This document shows, piece after piece, positions 24,541-34,976 of a DNA stretch of 64,000 nucleotides. How positions within the stretch are numbered: position 1 is the first letter of the stretch; every line of letters starts with the position of its first letter. A program made the position numbers and the translations under genes. This DNA is from Malus domestica (Eukaryota; Streptophyta; Magnoliopsida; Rosales; Rosaceae): the NCBI RefSeq assembly GCF_042453785.1, contig NC_091676.1, forward strand, positions 689,501 through 753,500, in the 5' to 3' direction. Below the pieces are notes generated by a model. The model saw only the letters and a program-made list of their open reading frames with translations, made no database searches and was not told the DNA's origin.

Positions 24541-25100
24541 TTGTGTTGAAGCTTTGTAGGTGAAGCTTTTGTAGGTGAAGTTTTTATGGGTGAAGCTTTT
24601 GTGGTGGGTGAAGCTTTTGTGAGTGAAGCTTTTGTGGTAGGAGAAGCTTTTGTGGGTGAAGCTTTTATGGTGGGAGAAGCTTTTGTGGGGGAAACTTTTA
24701 TGGGTGAAGCTTTTGTGGTGGGGGAAGCTTTTGTGGTGGGGGAATTTTTTGTGGGTGAATCTTTTGTGGGTGAAGCTTTTGTTGGTGAAGCTTTTGTGGT
24801 GGGTGAAGTTTTTGTGGGGGAAGCTTTTGTGGGTGAAGCTTTTGTGGTGGGTGAACCTTTTGTGGTGGGTGAAGCTTTTGTGGGTAAAGCTTTTGTTGGT
24901 GAAGCTTTTATAGGTGAAACTTTTGTAGGTGAAGCTATTGTGGGTGAAGCTATTGTGGGTAAAGCTTTTGTAGGTGAAGCTTTGGTAGGTGAAGCTTTGG
25001 AGTTGAAGCTTTGTAGGTGAAGCTTTGGAGTTGAAGCTTTGTAGGTGAAGCTTTTGTAGGTGAAGCTTTGTAGGTGAAGCTTTGGAGTTGAAGCTTTTGT
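24541..25100. repeat. 15/18-bp minisatellite (GGTGAAGCTTTTGTG)
   Basis: About 35 units of GGTGAAGCTTTTGTG, some with an extra GTG. Every unit length is a multiple of three, so long frames stay open on both strands: a VGEAF-repeat reading on + and a KSFTH-repeat reading on -. I treat these as array by-products, not genes. Most units hold a HindIII site (AAGCTT). Confidence 0.93.
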
Positions 25101-25974
25101 TGGGTACCATGAATTGATTTTGCTTCACACTATCTTGATCAAGATAATGTGAAGCTTTTGAGAATTTGTAGTTGTCCTCCATTGATGAAGCTTTTGTTGG
25201 TGAAGCTTTGTTGAATTTCCCAATTTCCTTTTTTTTTTTTTTTGGGAAAACTAGAAATTTGTTGAATTTCCCAATTTCCTTTTTTTTGGGGTGGGAAATT
25301 TAGAAATTTGAAAATGTGGGAGAGACAACATATACAAATTTTGCTTTCACACTGTTGAGCAAGAGATTATGATGCCAGCCACACCTTGTAGTAGTCGAAG
25401 GTTTGGATGAACCACATAAATTGAATTTGCTTCGAATAGTCTTGATCAAGAGTGTGTGAAGCTTTCTACGAGTTGTAATTGCCCTTCATTAATGAAGCTT
25501 TTGTTGGCACCATAAATTGATTTTGCTTCACACTGTCTTGATCAAGAGCGTGTGAAGCTTTTGAGAGTTGTGATTGAACTCATTTGATGAGGCTTTTGTT
25601 GGCACCATAATTTGGTTTTGCTTCACACTGTCTTGATCAAAAGTGTGTGAAGCTTTTGGGAATTGTGGTTGCCATCTATTGATGAAGCTCTTGTTGGAAC
25701 CATAAATTGGTTTTGATTCATACTGTCTTGATCAAGAATGTGTGAAACTTTTGAGAATTATGGTTACCCTCCATTGATGAAGCTCTTGTTGGCACCATAA
25801 ATTGGTTTTGCTTCACACTGTCTTGATCAAGAGTGTGTGAAGCTTTTGAGAATTGTGGTTGCCCTACTTTGATGAAGCTCTTGTTGGCACCATAAATTGG
25901 TTTTGCTTCACACTGTCTTGATCAAGAGTGTGTGAAGCTTTTGAGAATTGTGGTTGAACTCCTTTGATGAAGCT

Positions 25975-26321
25975 TGTTTATGCCATATTTAGGGTCTCTG
26001 TATTTAGACCTCGTATAAATACTCGGGGGACTTAAATGTAATTATGTAATAAAGGAATGGGCATATATGTAATAAGTGAGGAGCCCTTATTTTATAAAAG
26101 AACTCATCACCTTCACAATTAGATGAAGCCATTTCTGAAGCCTTCTCACCCTTCTCATATTCATAGGTTATCTCCCTCACCTCTCAGATAAATACAATAA
26201 TCAGTGTGGACGTAGCCCAAACCTTGGGGTGAACCACGATACTTCTTGTGTTATTTATATTTCTTGCAGATTCACGGTCGGATTTACGTTGTTCCAAGAC
26301 CTCCGATTTTGTGCATCAACA
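25975..26321 (+). repeat. 5' LTR of inner element
   Basis: Starts TGTTTATGCCATATTTAGGG and ends GTGCATCAACA. It contains the likely TATA element TTATTTTATAAAAG. It matches the split 3' LTR except for a 12-bp gap and scattered substitutions. Confidence 0.9.
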
Positions 26322-27248
26322 TTTGGCGCCGTCTGTAGAAATCGACACAAAAAACTATGTCGGTTCTCTTTCATTTTTTTCACCTCCATCGTGAATCTGC
26401 AAAATCACAAAAACCTAGAAACATAAAATATCCAAATCTCAAGCACTCCTCACAAGCCCACAAGGAAGATAAAAGTATTTTGCTTTTTGGGTTGGTATTC
26501 AGGAAACCAGGGAATCAGATCTTTCTCTCATCAGCTCTCGATCCTACTAATGCACCAGTAGCTTATCATGTTTCGCGGTGCAGTGTCGTCTCATGACGGA
26601 GGAGATCAGAGAGGCTCGACCTCTCGCCCCCATTGACTTCGGAAGAAACTCGTGTGCTCGCCGTCGACAACATCCTTATGCAAAGTGACGACTGTTGACA
26701 GCGGAAGAAGAGCTTTGTAGTCCTTTCAAACCTCAGAATCATCGTCGTTTTCAAACCCAGGCCATACTCTTGCTCCATGCAAGGTCAAAACTGCGATTAC
26801 AGATCCCGGTGCTCCAAAAAGGTTTCGATATGAGATGATGGTGATGAGATCCCGGTCATTCTCTCTCTCCTATCCTCCGCCACAGTCCCCAACGACATCG
26901 ACCGTCTTCTCCACGACAATCTGGCTGTTAAGGATGCATCAACATCTTGGGCATCTCAAACACCCTCACCACCCCGCCATACTCCGATTCTGATATGATG
27001 TCGTCCGACAATCAGTGATAGATTTCATAGCTGAACCAAAACTAGACTTCAAACAGGCCACGTCAGCAAGTCAGTTAGTCATTAGTTAGTTGCTTGGATC
27101 GAGCGGGAAGGAAATTGAGAGATTATATAAGTACATCGAAGGTGTTTGATAGAATGTCGTTGAGAGAAAAGATAGAGGCAGAAGCTTCATTTAAGATCAG
27201 CAAGAAATACCCTTTCATCTTCGCGGCACACTCAGGCGGAAAGTACGG
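26322..27248 (+). other. inner element 5' interior, possibly acquired DNA
   Basis: Follows the primer-binding site. It is more GC-rich than the surrounding repeats (about 26540-27010) and reads like broken coding or leader sequence, but I recognise no protein family in any frame. Confidence 0.35.
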
Positions 27249-27500
27249 ATGAAGAATTTGATGGCATCTTTTGAAGCGGTGGCTGGCAATGAACTTGGGA
27301 ATAACAGTAGTAGAGATGAGCCAGTGCAAAACAGTGATGCTATGAGGAAACCTCGGATTTTACTTGCTGCTACTGGAAGTGTAGTTGTCCTAAAGTTTGT
27401 CAACCTCTGCCAGATTTTTTCTCGATGGGTGGCAGTAAAAGCAGTTGCCACAAGAGTATCTTTGTGTTTCATTGATCAAGCATCGCTTCCAAATGATGTT
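27249..27500 (+). pseudogene. captured fragment of a HAL3-type phosphopantothenoylcysteine decarboxylase gene
   Basis: An open frame gives a HAL3 N-terminus: a variable leader (probable native Met at 27261), then RKPRILLAATGSV (flavoprotein beta-strand and glycine turn), NLCQIFSRW, VKAVATRVSLCFIDQASLP. HAL3 proteins are FMN-binding decarboxylases of coenzyme A synthesis. Similarity stops after LPNDV at about 27500, where a real HAL3 would continue toward the catalytic region. The following codons (to 27644) are unrelated. The piece is uninterrupted, so it is an exon-sized capture inside an LTR element on the same strand. It cannot encode a working enzyme. Confidence 0.8.
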
Positions 27501-28129
27501 TCTGACTTGTACCAGGCGGTATTGGATATCTGGCCTGAGATCGAGTCCATTTTCTCATTCAAACCAACCTCCGCCGTCCGATCTCTAGCGGTTAACTCCA
27601 ATCTGATGCGAGGCAACAACATCAACAGCATCAACAAAAGCTGACGCATGAGGATAACCCAATCCGAATATACTACCAGAAGGCACGATGCCAGCACAAC
27701 ATCACCATCATGGCCAACCTACAGATTCAAGGGTGCACATGCATGACAGCTCAGAGACAGAAAGAGAGGGTCAAGAAACAGAAAGAAAATCAGAAAGAAA
27801 AGCAGAAAGCATGGCTACCCATTAATGCACAACAGCCCAAGCTCCAAGTTGATTAAGGGAATCAACTTGGCACAATGACAACGCAGAAGATGCCCACCAA
27901 CTTTCATCATGCATGTTCCCACTCTTTACAGACGACACCATGATGTTAAAGTGAAAAGAAAAGGCAAAACAGAAAGCAAAAGTAAGGAATAAACACCTCA
28001 CCAGAATGATGTGATTTACTTTTTTGATAGATGTATGATGTAATTTATTTTTCTTATCTCTCGGAGACATCTGTATAAATGGGTTGGAATGTTGTGTGGA
28101 GAGCGAATGCCCATAAGCCTAAAATAGCA
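27501..28129 (+). other. inner element interior, no gene seen
   Basis: An A/G-rich stretch with AGAAAGAAAA-type runs (about 27765-27810) and no recognisable domain. Confidence 0.5.
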
Positions 28130-28540
28130 CCAACCAGGTGATCAACAGTACGCCCAGTACTCCAAAATTATTCGGCAACTTGCCGCTATTACCACCAACC
28201 AGATGATCAAAAGTACGCCCAGTACTCCAAAATTATTCAGCAACATGCCGCTATTACCACCAACCAGGTGATCAAAAGTACGCCTAGTACTCCAAAATTT
28301 TTGGCAACCTGCAGTTATTACCACCAACCAGGTGATGAAATGTACAACCCGTACTCTAATATCATTTGGCAACTAGCCATTCATGTCATCAACCAGGTGA
28401 TGAAATGTACAACCCGTACTCTAATATCATTTGGCAACTAGCCATTCATGCCACTAACTAGGTGATGAAATGTACAACATGTACTCTCCTTCATGCCACC
28501 AACCAGGTGATCAAAAGTACGCCCAGTACTACAAATTATA
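28130..28540. repeat. about 63-bp tandem array (CACCAACCAGGTGAT)
   Basis: CACCAACCAGGTGATC or a variant recurs at about 28130, 28193, 28259, 28321, 28388, 28452 and 28497. The same words, on the other strand, make up the array at 33530-34400 in the outer element; in each element's own orientation they read the same way. Confidence 0.85.
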
Positions 28541-28770
28541 CATGAGCATTACTCATGTCATTCATACATAAACATTTATGAGCATCACTCATGACAATCT
28601 TACATAAACATTCATGACCATCATTCATGTCAACATTCATGAGCATCACTCATGTTAACATTCATGAGCATCACTCATGTTAACATTCATGAGCATCACT
28701 CATGACAACATCCATGAGCATCACTCATGTCAATCAACATAAACATTCATGAGCATCACTCATGTCAATC
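28541..28770. repeat. CATGAGCATCACTCATG short tandem array
   Basis: About eight copies of a 25-30-bp unit containing the imperfect palindrome CATGAGCATCACTCATG. Confidence 0.88.
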
Positions 28771-28905
28771 AGCTTCAAAAGCTTCATTTACAGAGCTCTA
28801 GCTTCAAAAGCTTCATTTACAAAAGCTCCAGCTTTGAAAGCTTCATTTACAGAGCTCTAGTTTCAAAGTTTCACTTGCAAAGCTTCACCTACAAAGCTTC
28901 AGTGC
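28771..28905. repeat. GCTTCAAAAGCTTCATTTACA tandem repeat
   Basis: Four or five units of a GCTTCATTTAC / AAAGCTTCA type, related on the opposite strand to the GGTGAAGCTTTTGTG minisatellite of the outer element. Confidence 0.8.
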
Positions 28906-28967
28906 AGGGTATACAAATACCACTTCCGAACAACCGCCACTTCGGCCCATACATGGATTTAATTTGA

Positions 28968-29640
28968 AGTCTCCAGCCAACAAACTCTGTTGACTGAAGA
29001 CTTGGGGGACTAGATTATATACCATATATTGGGCCTCAACTAGACCTCATGAAAATACTTGGGGGACTTAGCCCATTATCTATGTATTGAAAAGTGAGCC
29101 CTTATTCTATAAAAGGGATTCCCTCACTTTCATTAGAGAACACTTATGAAAAATACTTGGGGGACTTAGCCCATCACTTATGTATTGAGGAGCGAGCCCT
29201 TATTTTTTAAAAGGGACTCCCTCACCATCATTAGAGAGCATCAACTCTAGCTCATTATTCATAAATTGAGGAACGATCCCTTATTCTATAAAAGGGACTC
29301 TCTCACCATCATTAGAGAGCATCATCGCCTACTGAGCAACCGCCTCGCCGCGAGCATCAACTCTAGTCTATCACTTATGTATTGAGGAGCGAGCCATTAT
29401 TCTATAAAAGGGACTCCCTCACCTTCAACGCCACAAGCCTAGCCAACCAAGGCAACATAAGCCACAAGCAGAACAGCCTCGCAATATGTGCTACATCTAG
29501 TTGAGCCTCATTTCACATTGAGCGCCGCCTTATATCGAGTATTCAGCTCTAGACAATATCTAGTTACTTCGGCCCACACATGGACTGAATTTCAAGTCTC
29601 CAGCCAAAAGATTCTTTTGACTGAAGACTTAGGGGACTAC
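28968..29640 (+). repeat. internal duplicate of polypurine tract plus U3, with tandem TATA units
   Basis: TTGAAGTCTCCAGCCAACA then GACTTGGGGGACTAGA at 28968-29016 is a near copy of the tract that precedes the true 3' LTR at 29590-29640. It is followed by an LTR-like start (ATATACCATATATTGGGCCTC). The U3-like part has expanded into about four tandem units, each with CCCTTATTCTATAAAAGGGA or a variant (near 29094, 29197, 29278, 29393), a TATA-box-like core. This looks like a degenerate extra LTR or tandem-LTR remnant. Confidence 0.7.
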
Positions 29641-29859
29641 TATTTATACCCAAGGTTCTAAAAAATGCTAGGCGCTAGTCGGGCGGTGGGATGGCGCCTA
29701 GCGCCTAGGCGGCTAGGCGGGATCTAGGTAGGCGCCTAGGCGGCCTAGGCGGATTTAGGTAAATTTCTTATATATTATATGAATGAATTAAACTTACTAT
29801 ATCAGATGTAAATAATTATTGAATAATATGTTATTTCTTATAAAAAAAATACATATATG

Positions 29860-31519
29860 TAGGGGTGGGTTCAAAAAATCGAAAATCGAAAAAAACCGAA
29901 AATCGAACCGGACCGAGGCCGAAAAACACCGAACCGAAAAAAAAATCGAACCGAAACTGTCAAACCAAACCGAACCGAATCTGGCCAGTTCGGTTTCAGT
30001 TTTTGAGGTTCAGAAACCGAACCGAACCGATATATATATATTTAATTGTTTTTTTCTTATAAATATTTTAGTCATACAATTACAACAAAACCGAACATGT
30101 TGCCAAGTTGGTTTCAGTGAAACTTTTCAAGCTAAGAGCGTATGGGTTCGAACCCTCGGCTCCAGGATGTTGGAAATTTTTTTTAATTTTCATGAGAAAT
30201 GAACAAAACCCTTTAAAGTTTTAACCCTAGCCGCCGTCACTCCCATTTCAGTTTTCACCTCTAGGTTTTCTCAAACACTCTATTTCTCTCTCCCCTCCGC
30301 TGCTTTCTTCCTCTCTGGTCTCTGCTTCGTCAGTCTCTCTCTCTCCTTCCTCTTTTCCTCCAAATCACTCGCCCCTTTCGAATTGGAAGTCTCTCATCTT
30401 GCTGCAACTTCTTCTTGTCGTTTCGAGTCTCGACAGCAAAGGTTAGTCTCACAGTCTCACTTCTCTGTGATTATTTTGATTGTCCTTTTATTTTTTATTA
30501 TCCTTGCATGTGGATTTGTTTTAGTTTCTGGGTGGATTTGTTTCAGTTTTTGGGATGGATGAGGAGCCCTGCGGTACTAATTTGTATCGACGGGATCCTC
30601 GGCGAGGCGGAGAAGAAATCGACTATGATGGATTTCACAGCTGAGATGAGGATCCAAGCTTTTCTCCGACTCTTTCATGGTTTTGGTTCGATTTCAAAAC
30701 TACCCAAATGATAAAAAATTAAAAAACTATGATGGATTTCTGGGTTTTTTTCTTTCTTTCTGGATTTGGGTTTTTTGTTGAATATAAAGGCTTCAACTTC
30801 ATGACTACAAAACGATTTGAGCTTTTTAGAGAGAGAGAGAGAGCGGCTTTTGATGATTTCAACGAGTAAATGCTGTAAGGAAGAAATACAGAGATCCAAA
30901 ACAAGTTAATGTTGGGGAGGACCTTTCTTGTTTATCAAAAGCCGGTTAAACAAGCAGCACCAACAACCTTAGGAGGTGGAACCTGCGCCGGCTCCTCCAC
31001 TGTCAGCTGAAAAGTCTGAACACTATCTGTTCTGGAGGAAAAGATAAAGAACTTACTGGAACAAGTGGAGGCCCTAGGTGAAGCTGGAAAGGTCGATGAA
31101 GCTGAAACACTCATGACAAAGATGCTGCTGTTGGGGATTTTTAATTATTACTGTGAAGTATACTGATACATGAAATTTGACTACTTGATTTCTTTATCCT
31201 TTCATTTGGTAGGTGGATATGCTTAATTCCGAGAAGACAGCCTTGGCTCAGCAGCCCCAGAATGATAAAGTGTTGATGTTGGCACAGTGGATAAGTTTAA
31301 CCACTCTGTTGCTGGTGCTGCTTGTTTTAACCACTCTGTTGCTGGTTCTTTCTTGTTCTTACTGCATTTTTGTATCATTGGCTTTGAAAAATGATCACAT
31401 AAGATTAAATCATAATTTTTTAACTTTTAAACCAATGAGGATGATTGGCCTTCCAGATTTGATATCATTGCCTTTTTAGAATGGCTGCAAGCTTTGTGTT
31501 CTTCGAAAATTTGTTTGCT

Positions 31520-31558
<39 letters not shown>

Positions 31559-31681
31559 GAACCGGGCCGAAACCGAACTGGAAAAAACCGAACCGAATGC
31601 AAACCGATAAAAAACCGAACCGAACAGTAATTTCGGTTCGGTTTCCGGTTTTGACAAAAAACCGAACCGAACCCACCCCTA
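29860..31681. mobile_element. Pack-type hAT carrying a LUC7-RL gene fragment
   Basis: The terminal inverted repeats TAGGGGTGGGTTC and GAACCCACCCCTA are perfect over 13 bp; the 8-bp TSD CATATATG is perfect (29852-29859, 31682-31689). Both subterminal regions are arrays of AACCGAACCG-type words. The middle is host-derived: a leader-like segment with a CT-rich tract and a GTTAG donor (about 30210-30450) and LUC7-RL exons (30973-31287). A run of 33 A lies at 31524-31556. It has no transposase, so it is non-autonomous, and it is the innermost layer of the nest. Confidence 0.93.
30973..31287 (+). pseudogene. captured fragment of LUC7-RL (U1 snRNP-associated splicing factor)
   Basis: Segment 30973-31121 reads EVEPAPAPPLSAEKSE, then after a one-base loss EEKIKNLLEQVEALGEAG and KVDEAETLMTK. 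After an intron-like gap ending TTGGTAG, segment 31213-31287 reads VDMLNSEKTALAQQPQND and KVLMLAQ. This is the coiled-coil stretch before the second zinc finger of plant LUC7-RL; the finger itself (normally after MLAQEKKMALCE) is absent because the sequence diverges at TGGATAAG. Keeping an intron indicates capture from genomic DNA and not from mRNA. The frameshift and missing ends make it non-functional as a protein. Confidence 0.85.
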
Positions 31682-32114
31682 CATATATGAATGTTTTATG
31701 TACATATATAATATGCTTGCCTAGGGAAAAAAAACTATTATCTAAATAATTTATATAACATTTATATACATATAATATACACCCCAAATTTTTAAAATAT
31801 AAAAAGCCCACGCAAGTGGGTGGTTTTCATGAAACCATCTGATGGCACTTCATATAATATATAACTTTGAAAAATATAAAAATCCCACACTGGTGGGTGG
31901 CTTTCATGATGACAACCATCTGATAACCCTTAAATACTAGCTTACCTCTTTCACGCAAGTGGGTGGACATCTGATATCCACCTTACCTCTCACATCACCC
32001 AAGAATCAAGATAGACAGTAACCACCAGCTTTTGACTTTACTTATTTCCACCTTACCTCATTCACGCAACCGGTGCTATTCGTTTCTTCTTCTTTGTTCG
32101 TTTAGTTGGTTCTT

Positions 32115-32166
<52 letters not shown>

Positions 32167-33529
32167 CTCATCTTCATTCTTCTTATTCAGAACCTCAAAA
32201 TTGGATCTCAAATCCAACTTGTGCCACCATAGATTGAAATGTTTAATACTCTCTCTAAAGTGTTTAATACTCTGTCTCTCTTTCTCTTCGCACTCTCTCT
32301 TGCCACATCTTCACAAAGGCGAGTTGCAGAAACTCTCCGGGGTTCTACTGCTACATACGAGATCGGAAGTTGTAGATCCGTTGCGAAAATAACAGCGAGT
32401 TTAGAATTTTCAGCGAGATTCAAACCGCCTAGCCCACCGCCTAACTTGCCTAAGGCGCCTAGCGAGCGCCTAGGCGGCCGCCTAAATCCTCCCTGCCTAA
32501 CTGAACGTTTTGGTCTAAATCGGGTCGGAGCTCCCCCGCCCAGCGCCTAGGCCGATTTTTAGAACACTGTTTATACCATATTTAGGGCCTCAATATTTAG
32601 ACCTCGTATAAATACTTGGGGGACTTAAATGTAATTATGTAATAAAGCAATGGGCAAATATGTAATAAGTGATGAGCCCTTATTCTATAAAATGACTCCT
32701 CACCCTCACAATTATAGGAGGCCATTTCTAAAGCCTTCTCACCCTTCTCACATCCTTTCTCATATTCAGAGGTTCTCTCCCTCACCTCTCAGATAAATAC
32801 AATAACCAGTGTGGACATAGCCCAAACCTTGGGGTGAACCACGATATTTCTTGTGTTATTTACATTTCTTGCAGATTCACGGTCGGATTTACGTTGTTCC
32901 AAGACCTCCGGTTTTGTGCATCAATAAAGCTTTTGTTGGCACCATAAATTGGTTTTGCTTCACACTGTCTTGATCAAAAGTGTGTGAAGCTTTTGAGAAT
33001 TGTGGTTGTCCTCAATTGATGAAGCTCTTGTTGGCGCCATAAATTGGTTTTGCTTCACACTGTCTTGATCAAAAGTGTGTGAAGCTTTTGAGAATTGTGG
33101 TTGAACTCCTTTGATGAAGCTCTTGTTGGCACCATAAATTGGTTTTGCTTCACACTGTCTTGATTAAGAGTGTGTGAAGCTTTTGAGAATTGTGGTTGCC
33201 CTCTATTGATGAAGCTTTTGTTGGCACCATAAATTGGTTTTGCTTCACACTGTCTTGATCAAGAGTGTATGAAGCTTTCTACGAGTTGTAGTGTTTGCAT
33301 TGTTACAGGGGAAATGTCTGAAGTAGATGCAAGATGGCTGAATAGCTTGATCTTCGTATGCCATGCACTGAAGTTGTTGTTGGCTTGCAATAAGACTTTA
33401 TTGGTGACTATAACTCTTGTTGAGCATAAGTGCTCCCCTAGTTAAGTTGTCAAGCTTGAGGGTTTTTGATTATTTGTGAATGCTAGAAGTTCACATGTAC
33501 AAGTTGTATCACTCGTCTTCTGGTAGGTG

Positions 33530-34400
33530 GAATGAATGGTGAGTTGCTTTCATCACTTGGTTGGTGGTACGAAGATGGGTTCCTTCTTCACTTAGTTGGT
33601 GGCATGAGTGGCAAGTTGCCAAATGATATTAGAGTATGGGTTGTACATTTCATCACCTGGTTGGTGGCATGAAAGAGAGTACGGGTTGTACATTTTATCA
33701 TCTGGTTAGTGGCATGAAGATGAGTTTCTTCTTCACTTGGTTGGTGGCATGAGTGGCAAGTTGCCAAATGATATTAGAGTACGGGTTGCACATTTCATCA
33801 CCTGGTTGGTGGCATGAAGGAGAGTACGAGTTGTACATTTAATCACCTGGTTGGTAGTATGAAGATGAGTTCCTTTTTCACCTGGTTGGTGGCATGAGTG
33901 GCAAGTTGCCAAATGATATTAGAGTACGGGTTGTGCATTTCATCACCTGGCTGGTGGCACGAAAATGAGTTCCTTCTTCACCTGGTTGGTGGCATGAGTG
34001 GCAAGTTGCCAAATGATATTAGAGTACAGGTTGTACATTTCATCACCTGGTTGGTGGCATGAAGATGAATTCCTTATTCACCTGGTTGGTGGCATGAGTG
34101 GCAAGTTGCCAAATGATATTAGAGTATGAGTTGTACATTTCATCACCTGGTTGGTGGCATGAAGGAGAGTACGGGTTGTACATTTCATCACCTAGTTGAT
34201 GGCATGAAGATGAGTTCTTTCTTCACCTGGTTGGTGGCATGAGTGGCAAGTTGCCAAATGATATTAGAGTACGGATTGTACATTTTATCACCTGGTTGGT
34301 GGCATGAAGGAGAGTACGAGTTGTACATTTCATCACCTGGTTAGTGGCATGAAGATGAGTTACTCTTCACATTTCATCACCTGGTTGGTGAGAATAAAGG
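33530..34400. repeat. CACCTGGTTGGTGGCATGA tandem array in outer element
   Basis: More than a dozen copies of CACCTGGTTGGTGGCATGA are embedded in longer units with GGCAAGTTGCCAAATGATAT and GAGTACGGGTTGTACATTT. Units of two lengths alternate, giving a higher-order pattern of about 125-180 bp. Confidence 0.88.
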
Positions 34401-34976
34401 CAAGGTGTCGAGGCACATTGTAATAAGTGTCGAAGACATAAAGTATGTTGAACCTTTTCGAAGCACTGTTGGCTTATGTATGGATGTGTTGGAATGTATG
34501 ATATTTATGTATGAATGTGTTAGAATGTATAATGTTTATGTATGAATGTGTTAGAATGTATGATGTTTATGTTGATTGATATGAGTGATGCTTATGAATG
34601 TTTTGCTATGCATGAAGGGATCCATGTTTTTGATATGTGAACCATGTTGGTTGTAACACTTAGTATCACATACTTTGTGTTAAAGTATGCATGTTGAAGC
34701 TCTGAGTTGGAGTATAAGGGTAGGTCAGCGTAGACCAAGTGTTACAGTGTTAAGAACGCAAAAGACTCAGAAGAAATTGTCTGAATTCCCTCTTCTTTAA
34801 ATATTTGTCGAATGGCTTGTGTGACAAAAAATCTCAAGCGGTTGAGAGTCAAAACATTTGTAATGTGTATGCCTTATTATAATAGCATTTCCCTCAGTAC
34901 ATAGTTCTCCACTTTGAAAGAGTGAGGCTTGGCCCCATAGTCATAATAGTCGACGGTACGTTCACCCCTGGTTGTC
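34401..34976. other. outer element spacer downstream of gag
   Basis: Non-coding, with TGTATGAATGTGTTAGAATG repeated about three times near 34480-34570. No pol domain found here, where protease and reverse transcriptase would be expected. Confidence 0.6.

Larger units (their letters stand above)
29651..32569. mobile_element. non-autonomous hAT element, CAGTG-type ends, copy 2
   Basis: Ends CAAGGTTCTAAAAAATGC and GATTTTTAGAACACTG; perfect 8-bp TSD TTTATACC at 29643-29650 and 32570-32577. It sits in bases 3-10 of the inner 3' LTR. Subterminal GCGCCTAGGCGGC blocks match the copy at 7293-8303. With its own insertion (29860-31681 plus TSD) removed it is about 1.09 kb, close to the 1.01 kb of copy 1. 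The right half contains an uninterrupted (CT)n of about 44 bp (about 32119-32162). Confidence 0.92.
25975..32926 (+). mobile_element. inner LTR retrotransposon (non-autonomous, plus orientation) inside the outer element
   Basis: The 5' LTR is 25975-26321 (347 bp). The 3' LTR is 29641-29650 plus 32578-32926 (359 bp, with one 12-bp indel), split by a hAT. The TSD AAGCT is at 25970-25974 and 32927-32931. After the 5' LTR comes TTTGGCGCCGTCTGT, the same primer-site context as in the outer element. A purine tract (ACTTAGGGGACTAC) precedes the 3' LTR. The 3' LTR has lost both canonical ends (TG to TA, CA to TA). No gag or pol is seen; the interior holds a HAL3 fragment and tandem repeats similar to those of the outer element. 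Confidence 0.93.
25440..33290. repeat. 95-bp tandem array with palindrome, interrupted by the inner LTR element
   Basis: CTTGATCAAG (or a one-base variant) recurs at 25440, 25537, 25632, 25727, 25822 and 25917, then at 32969, 33064, 33159 and 33254. The main spacing is 95 bp. The step across the inner element equals 95 plus 6957, the length of that element plus its 5-bp TSD. Around each CTTGATCAAG the arms GCTTCACAC and GTGTGAAGC form an imperfect palindrome of about 34 bp. Confidence 0.93.

Noticed and set aside
24508-25182. 224-codon minus-strand ORF made of KSFTH repeats, and its plus-strand VGEAF counterpart
   Set aside because: Both are read-through of a 15/18-bp minisatellite; unit length divisible by three explains the open frames. 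No other coding signal.
32032-32232. ORF with a long Ser-Leu run
   Set aside because: It is a (CT)n microsatellite read in frame.
22289-34400. possible CRISPR-like arrays
   Set aside because: Repeats are contiguous tandem units without unique spacers, in a plant retrotransposon.
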